From contig JAGVSM010002727.1 of the NCBI GenBank assembly GCA_022494885.1, forward strand, positions 62,001-126,000: a DNA stretch of 64,000 nucleotides. Direction: 5' to 3'. This stretch comes from Micrasema longulum (Eukaryota > Arthropoda > Insecta > Trichoptera > Brachycentridae). Of the stretch, positions 1 through 10,770 are shown in pieces (within the stretch, counting starts at the first letter, position 1; the number at the start of each line of letters is the position of its first letter). Under the pieces are notes generated by a model. That model was not told the DNA's origin. It saw only the letters and a list, made by a program, of their open reading frames with translations, and did no database searches. The translations under genes were made by a program, and so were the position numbers.

Positions 1-92
1 CACTGTAATTGGGCATCCTGGCCTGTTGTGGTGCAAAAAAAAAATGAAATGAAAAAAAAAATGAAATGAAAAAAAAAAATGAAATTTCTCTG
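1..92 (+). mobile_element. SINE-1, 3' tail fragment cut by window edge
   Basis: The stretch CACTGTAATTGGGCATCCTG followed by GCCTGTTGTGGTGCAAAA matches the 3' body of the tRNA-headed SINE at 10771-10985. The tail here is an A-rich run with three AATGAAATG-type interruptions. The tRNA-like head would lie before base 1. Confidence 0.75.
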
Positions 93-175
93 AATACTGC
101 ACGTAAATCGGTTAAGCCGTTTAGGTGGAGTTCAGTGACATCACACGTACAGAGGAATTTTTATTTAAAAGATAT
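93..175 (+). mobile_element. RTE-like LINE or derivative, 3' end fragment
   Basis: The segment reads AAATCGGTTAAGCCGTTTAG followed by a GTGACATCACACGTACAGA block, and the same block recurs at 6785-6835. A GGTTnAGCCGTTT motif followed by CACACGTACAGA and an AT-rich tail is typical of RTE-type 3' termini in insects (family knowledge). Only the last tens of bases are present. Confidence 0.5.
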
Positions 176-737
176 TACTCTAATTCAATCACGATTCCAT
201 TATTTAAAATAAGTTCTATTTTGAAAATTACTTTAGAGTCGTTTTTGTTTTTAAAAATGGGTATAGAATGAAATTTTCCACAAAAATATACAAAACTGAC
301 TTATTATTGTTGTTTACTTTACGAGAACAAAACAAAATATTCAACATAATATATAACGATTGATGGAACACCCGCTTTCTGCGCGTTATGAATTCATTCG
401 AGAAATTCTTTGAAAATTTAAAAACAGTACTAGTGGAAAATTTTAATCGATTCCAGATTATCATAAATCACGTCAATAAGGAAGGCATCTTATCCTCGGT
501 TCGAATAATATCGATGAAGATTAATGGCGCCTTTGTGCATCAAACGTCAATCCAAGATTTACCATGGTACCTCAAAGAAACACGGCTAAAATTATGTTAT
601 CGGACTTGATAAGCAATATGTTAAGACGGATGGAGACACGATTAAAAAGATTTATCACAACAAGAATGCGGTTTTCGTGAGAACGGACATAAATGTAATT
701 AGGAATGGAGGCAGTAATGTTTTGAGTATATACAAAT

Positions 738-1140
738 GTTTGCAGACTGGCTGGATTTTCTCCCTATGGAGTTATTAAGATCTAAATATGTTGCAACTGA
801 GAGGGAAAACATTTTTGAGAAGGTAATAGGGAAGTCTAGGCATTAACAGAGTTTATGACTTGTCATTGGCTGGTATTAATTAAGATCTAAACAACTCCCT
901 AGGAAGAAAATCCAGCCAGTCTGCTTGCATTTGGACATACTCAAAACATTGCTCCTTCTTTTTACAAAAGTCAACAGATGGAAGAGTTGTGGAAATGTGG
1001 ATGTTTAAACATAGGCAGAATGGAGAATGTCACACAGTGTGTTAAGTGGCCACTTAAACCAGCCAATGACAAGTCATAAACCCTGTAAATGCCTAGACTT
1101 CCATATTCTCTTCTCAAAAACGTTTTCCCAGCCTTTTGTA
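738..1140. repeat. R1 repeat, snap-back (inverted) copy
   Basis: The left half reads in plus orientation (GCAGACTGGCTGG, then GCAACTGAGAGGG and GTCATTGGCTGG). From about 885 the same unit returns as its reverse complement (CTCCCTAGGAAG, CCAGCCAGTCTGC, then AAACCAGCCAATGAC and TAAATGCCTAGACTTCC). The result is a dimer with inverted outer segments. Both halves are diverged, and the first is shortened. Confidence 0.75.
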
Positions 1141-1261
1141 TCAAATTTAGGAATTAAGGCATTTACAGAACTTTAAAAACATATGAGTCACTAGTCACAT
1201 TTAAAAAATAGTTTTTTTTAAAAGGAAAAGCTTGAGTTCTTATTATTTAAATGTCGTTAAT

Positions 1262-1373
1262 AACTTGAGCTGGAAAAATGGAAATCAAGTTGTGGTAGAG
1301 AAGGTTTTGAATTTCGGACCTTTGGTATGTGAGCCCACAAAACTACCACGGGACTACATTACTATAGGTTATC
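1262..1373 (-). mobile_element. SINE-2, degenerate tRNA-derived copy
   Basis: Read on the minus strand, this is a tRNA-like head (GTAGTCCCGTGGTAG then GGTCCGAAATTCAAAACC) followed by the body CAACTTGATTTCCAT shared with 4232-4395, 13200-13350 and 18660-18870. The B box is mutated, so it is probably transcriptionally dead. Confidence 0.6.
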
Positions 1374-1478
1374 ACAAACATACAGCAAATAATATTGTGC
1401 CTTATCTGTTGAATTACTATTGATTTATTGTTAAACACCATTACGCAAGCAAAAAAATATTAACCGGTTAAACGCCAT

Positions 1479-1515
1479 GAGCGCGTTAATGCGCTCTTCG
1501 TTCCCGTGCGCGAAG
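1479..1515. other. Two adjacent GC-rich hairpins
   Basis: GAGCGC-GTTAAT-GCGCTC (1479-1496) is a perfect 6-bp hairpin. It is followed directly by CTTCG (1496-1500) pairing with CGAAG (1511-1515). The island is CpG-rich inside very AT-rich DNA. No family is recognised. Confidence 0.6.
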
Positions 1516-1529
1516 GGCAAGCCATACAA

Positions 1530-3115
1530 AAATAGCGCATAAAAACGCCTGCCTTTGTACTCGCTTTACGCGTCGAGGTCAAGTATTCCAAACAATTTTA
1601 GATTTCGTATTCTCGCAGACATCTGTTAGAGGCTTGATGAAATACTCAACGGTTCAAATGAGTATTTCTAAAAATTGCCTTAAATTTTCAGAACTGCCAT
1701 AGCAATATCTAGTTACACAGAAGAGTTTAAAAAACACGGTCACAAACGATAAGAAAATAAATTCAAGGTGATTGAAGAAAAAAAATCACTTTATTATTTG
1801 TAGATTGCGCCCTGACTCATGGTATTATTTTATGTTTCAGGCTCATGGTATTTTTTTTATGTTTCGGTATATATTTTGTGAAATAAATAATAAATAAAAC
1901 ACTTTGTATTTTTAAGCCACACAAAATTTTAATATGAAAACAAAAATTTCTGAAATTCAGAATTACCCAGGTGTTAGTAAAAAACATACTTATCCAAAAT
2001 AGTAAGTTTGCATAAAATTTCATGTGGAGAAATAATAATGGCCTAACAGCGAGAATTCAACTCAATGAGCACCGCTACCACATTATTTCTTGTTACAACT
2101 TATCCGAATTTTTAAATCACATTACAGATATTTTTTTCATGTGCATGCAATTAAAATTTTACATTCCTTACATAAATGGATATTGGTGAATAATTTCCGA
2201 TAGTACGATTGTTAATTGATATGCAGATATTATTTTTCATGAGCGATTATTATTTTTGAACTTATACGATGCAGTATAAATTAACTGAAATTATGATTTT
2301 TTTAATATATTTTTTTTAATAGTATTAACGCTCAAAAAACATTGAGTGACATAAAAAAAAATATATTTGTCTCTGGGCTTGAGAGGGATTACATCCACAA
2401 CAAAATGAAATTTAAATATATAAACGTTAATGTAAATATATGTATTTGATTAATGTCAAAAAATGTATTAAGTTGTAATATTGTATTTTTATTTCTAATA
2501 AATAAAAATAAAAAAATGAAAAAAAACATTTTAGGTGTGATTTTCAAAATGATTTATTATTGAAAGTTATATGTTTCTGGATTTGTTGAAAAATAAAAAT
2601 GTGTGTCGATATTAAACGAATAATATGTACATAAAGTGTTTTAAATTAGTTTGATGTAAAAATAAACGAAACATTTTAACGAAAAAAATAAAAATATAAA
2701 AAGTCTTATAATATTTATCTATCCTTGAGCCGCCTTTTTGTACTTCGCTTTTTAAATGTTAAATTTTATTCAGTAAATCCTTCAAAGTATAAAGGAGTAA
2801 GACCTTTCTATGGTCAATATACATACCTTTGTATGTGTAAATACTAAAAATAAACAAAGCCTACAGGCACGTGTAAACTTCTTATCAAAGAGAAGATAAA
2901 CCGTTAAAAATCTAGTGGTTCAATGGAAAAAACTTTTTTGCCTTTTTTTTCACTATACTGTAAAATCTGTAAATCCAAATTTCGTAAAATCCCGGCAATG
3001 CGAATTTGTAATAATGATTACTAAAAATATATTTAATTAAAATATCACAAGAGCCGGCAGCCGATTGAGACGCATGGAGGCTCTTTGTGGACACCATACG
3101 CTCCATCTAGGGAGC
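1530..3115. other. No recognised feature
   Basis: AT-rich sequence with homopolymer runs and short stop-rich frames. A small GC-richer patch lies at 3050-3115. I recognise no gene or repeat. Confidence 0.6.
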
Positions 3116-3119
3116 GGAC

Positions 3120-3345
3120 ACGGAATGATGATATAATGATATAAATGTTACTAAATATTCGTATATAACCACTTAACGACTTTTCTATGTCTACCGGTTT
3201 CGAGACGTACCCACTTCTTCGTCAGGACACTAATTACACAAACATGCCAATCCCACTATATGCTTTCACCATAGTAGTTAAAAAAAAAAACAACGTGATG
3301 ATAGGACACGTGCTATTATAAGATAAAACCAACGTGAATTGACTG
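3120..3345 (-). repeat. Family F repeat, copy 1 (carries hammerhead-like motif)
   Basis: Shares with 15700-15965 and 19000-19190 the block CCGGTTTCGAGACGTACCC, then ACATGC, a CCACTAT-TTCACCA segment and a run of A-rich sequence with AACGTG. Orientation is given by the ribozyme-like motif, which reads on the minus strand. The outer limits are approximate because the copies diverge. Confidence 0.65.
3187..3230 (-). ncRNA. Hammerhead-ribozyme-like motif in family F copy 1
   Basis: On the minus strand the order is: stem I strand GTGTC (3230-3226); core CTGACGA (3225-3219), which fits the hammerhead CUGANGA consensus; a stem II segment; GAAA (3201-3198); a short self-complementary CCGG (stem III position); the cleavage-type triplet GTA (3194-3192); and stem I strand GACAT (3191-3187). 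GTGTC pairs with GACAT over 5 bp, one of them G-U. Two features are imperfect: there is an extra A between the core and stem II, and stem II has one mismatch in this copy. Very short palindromic stem III is known from retroelement-associated type I hammerheads. Self-cleavage is not shown. Confidence 0.5.
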
Positions 3346-3675
3346 ATATAAAAAAAAAACTTGGGGGAACAATTCTTTAAAAAAAAGAGGAAGGAGGGAG
3401 TCCGAATTACAATTAAATATCATTTTTCCACATCATTAACAATATAACGCTTCCTTTCTGCAACAATTTGTGCATAGGCCACCACATAGGTGAATCAACC
3501 GCCGCGTATTTTTATAAATTTTGATACACAAATGTAAAGATTTTTCTTACGCTTCAGGTGCCAATCCAAGGATTATATAATATTATAGTGCAAAAATACT
3601 ATTTGAAATCATTTATTTATACTATGAGGAAACGCGCCGGCCCTCAAACCATGAGGCGGAACATGCGCACGATTT
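3345..3675. other. No recognised feature
   Basis: Contains A-rich runs and a short GC-richer patch (CGCGCCGGCCC near 3635). No gene or repeat is recognised. Confidence 0.5.
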
Positions 3676-3830
3676 AACATAGTTATGCAGAAAGCAGCCA
3701 GCCATAGAAAAGTAAAACTGAGATAATAGCACTTCTATGATAATTATGAATTATTAAATCTTACAACAGTATGACATGTTTTTGACTTTGACAAATGATA
3801 AACAATGAATACATTAGTTTTTTGAATATT
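3676..3830 (+). mobile_element. M1 inverted-repeat element, 5' fragment
   Basis: TATGCAGAAAGCAG followed by CCAGCCATAGAAAAGT and TTTTTGACTTTGACAAATGA matches the left parts of the elements at 51316-51735 and 59220-59924. No right inverted repeat is visible, so this copy is truncated or decayed. Confidence 0.7.
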
Positions 3831-4230
3831 AGTATTTAACAAGTTTTTACGATTTTTAAATACATTTTTTTTTTTAAGATTGAAGAAAATAAAAAGATAA
3901 AATTCTTGTTTTAAAAAAAATAATTTTGACCCATGCTATGTTTTATGCCAATAAACATCATTGTCTCGAATTTCATTGGCAAATAATTGGTACTTCGATC
4001 CACATTTCTAGCCACAAAAGCAAAGAATTGTTTCGTTTACTGCCCGCCTTATCCAAGTCCTCGTTAATTTTGTAGGCAGATAAACTTTGAACAATGGACG
4101 AAATGTTTATGGCTCCGTATTATGGTAGAATATTTTCTCCAGGGCGGATGTAAGCCAGCGACTTTTTGGCTTCGTGCCGCGTTGGACCTACTCCAGTTTC
4201 TTCAAATTACTTTTCTATATACTTTTTATA
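3830..4230. other. No confident feature
   Basis: AT-rich to 3945, then a mixed-composition stretch to 4200. Broken minus-strand frames there might be a very old retrotransposon remnant, but no diagnostic motif survives. Confidence 0.4.
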
Positions 4231-4231
4231 T

Positions 4232-4395
4232 CGGGTTGTGGTCTCGTGGCTAGAGTTGCGAATTCACAGATCGGAGGTCCGAGGTTTGAACCTTACTCTT
4301 TCCCAACTTGATTTCCATTAAATGTGAGTTATTTACAGCTTGTCGAGAATGCTTAACCAGAGCACTACGAGGTGAAGTATTTTTCCCACGATTTT
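4232..4395 (+). mobile_element. SINE-2, tRNA-derived copy
   Basis: The head reads GGGTTGTGGTCTCGTGGCTA, an A-box region, then GGTCCGAGGTTTGAACC, a B-box region. The body that follows (CAACTTGATTTCCATTAAAT, then GAGTTATTTACAGCTTGTCG) is shared with the other SINE-2 copies. These are internal pol III promoter-like elements from a tRNA ancestor. It does not fold as an intact tRNA gene. Confidence 0.7.
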
Positions 4396-4399
4396 CCGA

Positions 4400-5670
4400 C
4401 TCAGGATTTTAATCTGAGAGAAGCTAACTAAAAATAGTCGTCTAACAATTATTCTAGTTCTATTTTTATACTGGCGAAAATTTTTTTTTAGCTGGCTGGG
4501 TAATTAGGCATAGAGAAATCGTGTTTGTTTCTAAAGAAATATATATATTAAAATATACGAGTATTTTGGAATGATTTTATTTCTCCATATTTCGGCACAA
4601 AGAAAAGAAATTACCAAATAAATGTTTTGGTGCATTTTCTAGAACAGGGAAGTATGTTACGCGTACCATTACTAATGTCCCGTTGATTACCCCTTTCGTT
4701 CCCCAGCTTTTGGAAACTTGCCACCCGTAATCCGATCTGTCTAGAGTCAAATTAAGTTACTTAATAATTTATGCAGCTAGACAGCCTAATTCACAAAGGA
4801 ATATATATTTCGTGTGAGGTTATGTGCCTTTACGACACTTACTTAATTATTCGTCTGAGTGCATCTGGGTTGTTCGTTCGAAAACACATTTATTAATTAA
4901 TTATTTTGTCAAGATTGATAAAACTTTTGGATGAGTAAGTAAATTGTTGTTAAATTCATGATATCACAAAAGTTAAGTGAAATCGTATAAAATGTTGGAT
5001 GTTAACATAAATTGTATCTTAATATCATTTGCATACTAAAGCCAGAAACTATTTGAGAACACAAATCCGACATCAATGGTGCCGCCACATGCTTATTTGT
5101 AGAATAATTATGGCTACCATGCAATCTCAGCTGCTATGTCATCTCGAACCACCTTCCTCTACCTACCAAAATTGGAAAATATATGTGAACAGCGAAAATT
5201 TATTATTATTACATTTTTTAATTTTTAAAGACATTATACATACATCAGTTGATTACAGAGACACGGTTTATAGTGACACAACCAAAAACCTGCTCAGTTG
5301 AGTCACTAATATATAAATGTCATTCATATCTCGGTTATAGCGAAAATTAGATTATAATCTTTCTAAAATTCGTGTAATTTAATGTTTAAATTTTTATACA
5401 AATTTAATAATGTTTGAATAAGAACGTGCTAAGAAGAAAGGCACTTTTTATGTTATTGATAAATGATTAACAAAGGTATGTATAACCTAAATTTTGGAAT
5501 TATAATTTCGTTTCTCCTTTGTAATAAACTAATTTTAAATTTTTCACGCATTGTTTGTGTTTTTAAAATATTTTATTGCTGTTATGACAATTCTTAAAAA
5601 AAAAATATGTGTATGTTTTATTTTTAATGTTTACAATATTATCTCTAAACTTTTAAAATTTATATTAAAC
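4400..5670. other. No confident feature; one unrecognised ORF
   Basis: AT-rich. A 90-codon plus-strand frame at 5029-5301 resembles no family I know and has no supporting context, so it is not called as a gene. From about 5672 the motif GTGGACCCGACATACGTTG may mark the start of the element ending near 6860. Confidence 0.4.
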
Positions 5671-6704
5671 TAGTGGACCCGACATACGTTGTCTTGCCCG
5701 AACATTGGCTTGCCTGCTATTAGCTGGTTCAGCAAACGTTTTTTTGATATTCAATTTTGATCAACTATATACTAAGTGACATTTGATTTAAACTTTGGCG
5801 GTCCAATCTTTTCGTTTCATCAGTGTGTGATTTGTTGTTGCCCAAAGAATAAAAAAGTGCAATATCTCATTGTCCTGCGCCGTTCAGTTCTTTTGTGATG
5901 GCCGGACGATAATTGATCATTTTAATTTGGTGGTACTTTTCGTGAGATTGGTGGTGAGTATAATAATATGATTGCAAAAAAGATATTGATGTTGTTTTTC
6001 ACTGCTCATTCACTACTCTAGAGCCATAATCTAGGGAAAAAATACGAGAATACGTGAAAATGAAGAAAAGTCAAAACGCGTTTTACATGAGCCCTCCAAA
6101 ATTAGAACACTCAACTCATGCTCAATGCAAATTTGTTCATTCTTTAACCGCCAGCCGGATTTTGAAGCGAGCTTGACATTTAACTTTAAACCAAAATAAA
6201 TTAAAATAAAAATGCTCGATTGTGTCGTGAAAGCGTGCAAAAACTGTTCCGATAAAAGGAAAAAACTTTTTATTGATAAGTAGGTACCTGGGTACTTGTT
6301 TCTGATTAAATTCCATAACTAAAAATTATAAATATTCAAATATTTAATTTAAGTAAATATCTAATAAAGTTTGATTTCTGCAAATGTCAAACTCTGCTTT
6401 TCAACGATTAGGAGTGCACTAAATGGAGGAATGCGATTTTGAAAAATGTATAAAATATCAGTTGATATTTTTTTATCATTACTGATAATCTAAAATAAAT
6501 TTTAAAAATCTGATTGAAATCCATAAATCCACCCCAGAAAGAATCTGATCAAAATTCATAAAAAGCTAATGTTGCTTGTAAACATTAAAAAACAATCTTT
6601 TTTTTACACAAAAAAACAACATCTTTCCATTTTTATATAAATGTTTTATCTTCCAATGCAACCCTGGTAGGTCTATGAATAAAACTTTTGTATTCCTAAC
6701 TTTT

Positions 6705-6860
6705 TTTTTACAGATTAGATTGAACGTTTTAAGATCTACGAACATCCGCAGCGCAAAGTTCCTTATTATGCAAAAAAATAGACATAAATCAGTTAAGCCG
6801 TTTAGGAGGATTTAAGTGACATCACACGTACAGAAGAAATAAATATATATATAATGATAA
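6705..6860 (+). mobile_element. RTE-like LINE or derivative, 3' end
   Basis: Carries AAATCAGTTAAGCCGTTTAG and GTGACATCACACGTACAGA, repeated from 98-155, ending in an AT-rich AAATATATATATAA tail. The GTGGACCCGACATACGTTG motif at 5674, of a type seen at the other end of such insect repeats, suggests the whole unit could span about 5672-6860. That span is inferred. No RT codons are seen in between. Confidence 0.5.
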
Positions 6861-7440
6861 CACTAATTTCTGTGCACCCGATAAAAAAAACTTTTATTTG
6901 ATCACGAATATTGTTTGACATTTAAAATTGGTTTCTTTTAAAACAAAATTGTATTTATATGTCTATTTTTGTCTATAATAAATGTTGTCATCAATTACTT
7001 GACTGTTGTTAACCTTTAATTAATTTTGATGAATAGCAGACACGCCATTATTTACTTTGAATATTAATTTAGGGCGCGTAGTTTGGTTTTCAGCTAAAAC
7101 GAAGAAAAACGTGTTTAATATTTTGACTTTGACTAATTCACTAATTAAAAATAACCGTTAACAGTAACCACAAGTTTAGTTTATTCTAAATTTGAGAGAA
7201 AACTCTTCCACCGCAAAAGTCATTAGAACGCTAGAACGAACGTTGTGAAGCAAAATACATTTGTTTGAGGTGGTGCCTACACAGACAGCCGAAACCTCTT
7301 TATTTCATTTATCCTTTGTATTGTTTTATGCTCTTTATACTATACAAGATGTTTCTAAGATTTTCTAGAAACAGCTTTGTCAATTAAAAAGCTTTGATAA
7401 TTGTAATTATAAATTTGAAATATTTGTTTTAATTTGTTCA
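6860..7440. other. No recognised feature
   Basis: AT-rich. A block at 7160-7215 (CAGTAACCACAAGTTTAGTT, CTCTTCCA) is loosely similar to 51825-51870 inside element H, but too weakly to call. Confidence 0.4.
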
Positions 7441-7565
7441 TAGAAATACATATATATATCTAAAATAAATAAAACAATTATAAAGTATCCCTAACTCTGT
7501 GATGCCAAGAGCCCTGTGTTGAATTTGGATACAATATAATGGAAAGTGGAAGCATGTACATTATT
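7440..7565 (-). mobile_element. LINE 3' UTR end with terminal hairpin
   Basis: On the minus strand GTATCCAAATTCAACACAGG ... AGTTAGGGATAC forms a stem (GTATCC with GGATAC) around a CTCTTGGC-containing loop. It is homologous to 23460-23580 and more distantly to 36510-36580, which follows RT codons. This copy keeps only the 3' end. Confidence 0.6.
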
Positions 7566-7611
7566 AAATATTGGCAAAAATAAAAAATGATAACAGAAAC
7601 AAATATTTATT

Positions 7612-8506
7612 TATAATATTTGAGTTTGTCCAAATGTTCATAGACAAAGAATGGATTTCACCCCCTCGGGGGTCATTAAGATTAACAAATTACAACAGGG
7701 ATGGAGAATACCTTAAATAAGGGAATATTGAAGTCAAGGCATTTACAGGGCTAATGACCTGTCATTGGCTGGTTTAAGTGGCCACTTTACACACTGTGTA
7801 ACATTCACCATTTTGCCTATGTTTGAACATCCTTATTTCTTCAATTCTTCCATCTGTTGATTTTAGTGAAGTTAAAGAGCTGAAACCTTTATTGTTGTGA
7901 AAAGATTCATCTCACTGAAATAAAGGTTCATCTCTTTAACTTCACTAAAATCAATATATGGAAGAATTGAAGAAGTATGAATGTTCAAACACAGGCAAAA
8001 TGGTGAATAATACACAGTGTGTAAAGTGGCCACTTAAACCAGCCAATGACAGGTCATAAGCCCTGTAAATGCCTTGACTTCTATATTCCCTTATGTAAGG
8101 TATTCTCCATCCCTGTTGTAATTTGTTAATCGTAATGACTCCCGAGGGGGTGAAATCCAGTCTTTTGTCTACAAACATTTGGACAAACTCAAATATTGTA
8201 ATGAAACCAACTGGTCCAAGAAGAAGTTTAAAAATTGAAAAATTGTTTTCAGGCGTTGCCTAGTATGTTAAATAATTCAGTCAGATGAATCTCTTCACAA
8301 CAATAAAGGTTTCAGCTCTTTAACTTCACTAAAATCAACAAATGGAAGAGTTGAAGAAATATGGATGTTCAAACATAGGCAAAATAATGAATGTTGCACA
8401 GTGTGTAAAATGGCTACTTAAACCAGCCAATGACAGGTCATAAGCCATAAGTAAATGCCTTGACTTCCATATTCCCTTATTTAAGGTATTCTCCATCCCT
8501 GTTCAT
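7612..8506. repeat. R1 cluster: snap-back dimer plus tandem unit
   Basis: One unit in plus orientation (7612 to about 7909: GAGTTTGTCCAAATG, ACCCCCTCGGGGGT, TTACAACAGGGATGG, CATTGGCTGG) is followed at once by its reverse complement (about 7912-8200). A further reverse-oriented unit is joined head to tail (8200-8506). The two arms are nearly identical, giving a long inverted repeat with almost no spacer. Short chance ORFs cross it but are not conserved as protein. Confidence 0.85.
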
Positions 8507-8529
8507 CATCAATTTGTTACGAGAAGTAT

Positions 8530-8830
8530 AAAAATAAACATAAATGTGTACATCAACGTTACAACTTTAAATCAATTATGAATTTCTTGTCATGTCATTT
8601 CATGTTTTAAGCCAATTTTAAGATGGAGATTTTTATATTTTAGAGCAGAAAGTAGTCCTATACCTTTAAAACAAGTACATAAAAAAACTAAAACTACTTA
8701 ATTATAAATGCCTAGCTAATCAAATGTAGGAAATTAAAAATTGTTATTATCCAAATATAAAGTATATATATGTGCCAAGAATACATGTTACTTTAACATA
8801 AATAATATAGTATACTATATAATAAAAAAC
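8530..8830 (-). repeat. Family G repeat, minus copy
   Basis: Reverse-complement match to 29625-29870. Shared landmarks are GTAGTCCTATACC, AATGCCTAGCTAATCAAATG, TGCCAAGAATACATGTTACT and an AT-rich ATAGTATACTATATAAT stretch. The composition and end structure look like a LINE 3' UTR, but no RT codons are attached. Confidence 0.65.
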
Positions 8831-8919
8831 AAATGTAAAGCAATGAAATACATAAAAATATAAAATATATATATTAAAGTACAACGTTTTTTGATTAACA
8901 TATTTTTTTCAAAAAAACC

Positions 8920-8947
8920 TCTCGCTACACTATTTAGTGTAGCGAGA
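8920..8947. repeat. Perfect 13-bp inverted repeat with 2-base loop
   Basis: TCTCGCTACACTA-TT-TAGTGTAGCGAGA. It is flanked by an A-run on the left and a T-run on the right that could extend the pairing. It lies alone between family G sequence and unannotated DNA. Confidence 0.85.
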
Positions 8948-8949
8948 TT

Positions 8950-9538
8950 ATTTTTTTTCTAATTTGTTTTACATTTCGAGTCTTTTATATTTGGCAATAA
9001 ATCATTAAAAAATTTTGGAGCATTTGAATTATATTACTCATTATCAAAGGCAATATAATGTAATAAATAATAAGAGTGTAATTATATAAGTTATAGCAAT
9101 AAGTAAACTAGTATTTATTGAATTTTCAGGATAAATTCCTTACGACGCGACGCAACTTATTAATTGCAATCCTCTCCTTAGCCCACATACCGTCACATCA
9201 ACCCTATGTAAGACACGAGCGCCACAAATTCCTAAATATACGAGCTTGTCAAATACCCATTATCTTCGTGTATTACCACCAATAATTCTTGCAACTCATG
9301 GACTCTGCTGAATTTTGATGTATTTTCACAAAAGTGTATTTTAGAAAGAAAATGATATATTATTGCTTTTATGAAAAGTGCCGGCTATGGATAAGCTTAG
9401 TAAAACAGCTAGAACTTTATATTTAACATTCGATTAAGTTTATTTTAGATTAATTCGGTGTACACCAATCAAAACAATTTGGTTAAGGATATTCTAAAAT
9501 AATGATTAAGCAACGGCATAAATATAATAAATGTGAAA
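8950..9538. other. No recognised feature
   Basis: AT-rich. A slightly GC-richer patch at 9135-9250 has no recognisable coding content. Confidence 0.5.
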
Positions 9539-9539
9539 T

Positions 9540-9655
9540 TTATTGCAACAGAGAAAGAAAACATTGAAAGAAGGGAATATGTAAGTCAAGAAATTTACAG
9601 GGCTTGTGACCTGTTGTCATTCGTTGGTTAAAGTAGCCACTTTATACACTACAAA
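9540..9655 (+). repeat. R1 fragment
   Basis: Head and early body of an R1 unit (TTGCAACAGAGAAAG, GGGAATATG, TTTACAGGGCTTGTGACCTG, GCCACTTTATACACT). It ends abruptly at 9655. Confidence 0.7.
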
Positions 9656-9659
9656 AATC

Positions 9660-10510
9660 AAAAAAAATTACCAGACATTCCTTTATTAATATTTTAAAAG
9701 ACTGTGGTAAATAATCCCTTTTCGTGTCGTAATGTAACATCGTGTTACCACTAGTAAAAGACAGAATATTCCAAAGCTCAGATATTTGAAAAAAAAAATA
9801 TCAAGCCATTCTGTTTAATAATTTATTTTCCATTATTTATGCGAATAAACATAAAGTTTTGGTCTGTTATAGCTTAATAAATAAAAATCACAAAAAACTT
9901 CGCTCGTGTTACGCGCGTGCGTCTCCCATCACTGTCATCAACCGACAGAAGACTAAATCTATTTTAAACAACATTCGCCGCAGAACATAGTCTCTGTTTT
10001 CTTTATTATGAATTATATCTTCGTGCTATCTCTTGAATAAGGTATCTGTATAGGTGAGTTGCTGAATTAACGGACATTTATTCTTCGCGTTCTTCGTTAC
10101 GCGTTCTTCGTTACGAGGATAAATATTTTTTGTATTGACATTTAGCATAGTTAAACAAATTTTACTTTTCAAATTGGGTGTGAAAATGTCCATTTAAAGA
10201 TTACGAAAAATACGAATTCATCATTTAAAAAAATAAGAGAGATATATCAAGTTTTGTGTCCTATGTCAAGTAGTGTGGCATCACCACCACACAAGAGTTA
10301 AAAATGTGGCCACTTTCGGTGGCAATATATTTTAGTATTGATAACTCCTTGATAATTTCCTTTTTCAGGATTTTTTACCTTAATGTAGTCATTGGGTCAA
10401 AAACGCTCGTCCCGTGTTCTAATTCTATTTTTTACACAAAATAAATGAATTTTAAAATACAAAATTTATAAACAAAATGCTAACCAAACTCTCTAGTAGG
10501 CACTACAATC
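9660..10510. other. No gene; short 14-bp tandem duplication
   Basis: AT-rich with a CpG-containing patch at 9900-10130. Within it GCGTTCTTCGTTAC is repeated twice, end to end (10087-10100 and 10101-10114). Nothing else is recognised. Confidence 0.5.
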
Positions 10511-10513
10511 CGC

Positions 10514-10750
10514 TTAAACAGCTAACGCGAATAAAATGTTTTTATTTATTATATACTTACGGCCTAAGCCAATTACAACAGTTACATGAAAAAACATAAA
10601 TGCAAGAAACTGAACAAAAAGAACATAAAACTTTTTAGCAAAGACAAATAAGGGCAGCAAAAAAATAGTATGCAATATATTAAAAAAAACGAAAGACCAA
10701 AAATTTTGAGCTAAACAATGCCAATCCAACTTCATCCCACACTGTTGTCG
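10514..10750 (-). mobile_element. LINE 3' segment separated from its ORF by SINE-1
   Basis: On the minus strand this continues the LINE fragment at 10985-11314 after a SINE interruption. A few more codon-like triplets (TTTGCGACAACAGTGTGGGA) are followed by a T-rich UTR ending AGTATATAATAAATAAA, a plausible polyadenylation/tail region. Confidence 0.5.
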
Positions 10751-10770
10751 CGAAGAGGCGGCCTGTTGGC

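Noticed and set aside
5029..5301. 90-codon gene
   Set aside because: No recognisable motif, no promoter or splice evidence, and no second copy. The length is not exceptional for a chance frame in 64 kb on six frames.
7951..8178. 75-codon frame over the R1 repeat, and similar frames at 19534-19776 and 50605-50829
   Set aside because: They translate a dispersed repeat whose copies differ by frameshifts and stops. Different copies are open on opposite strands, so there is no sign of protein-level constraint.
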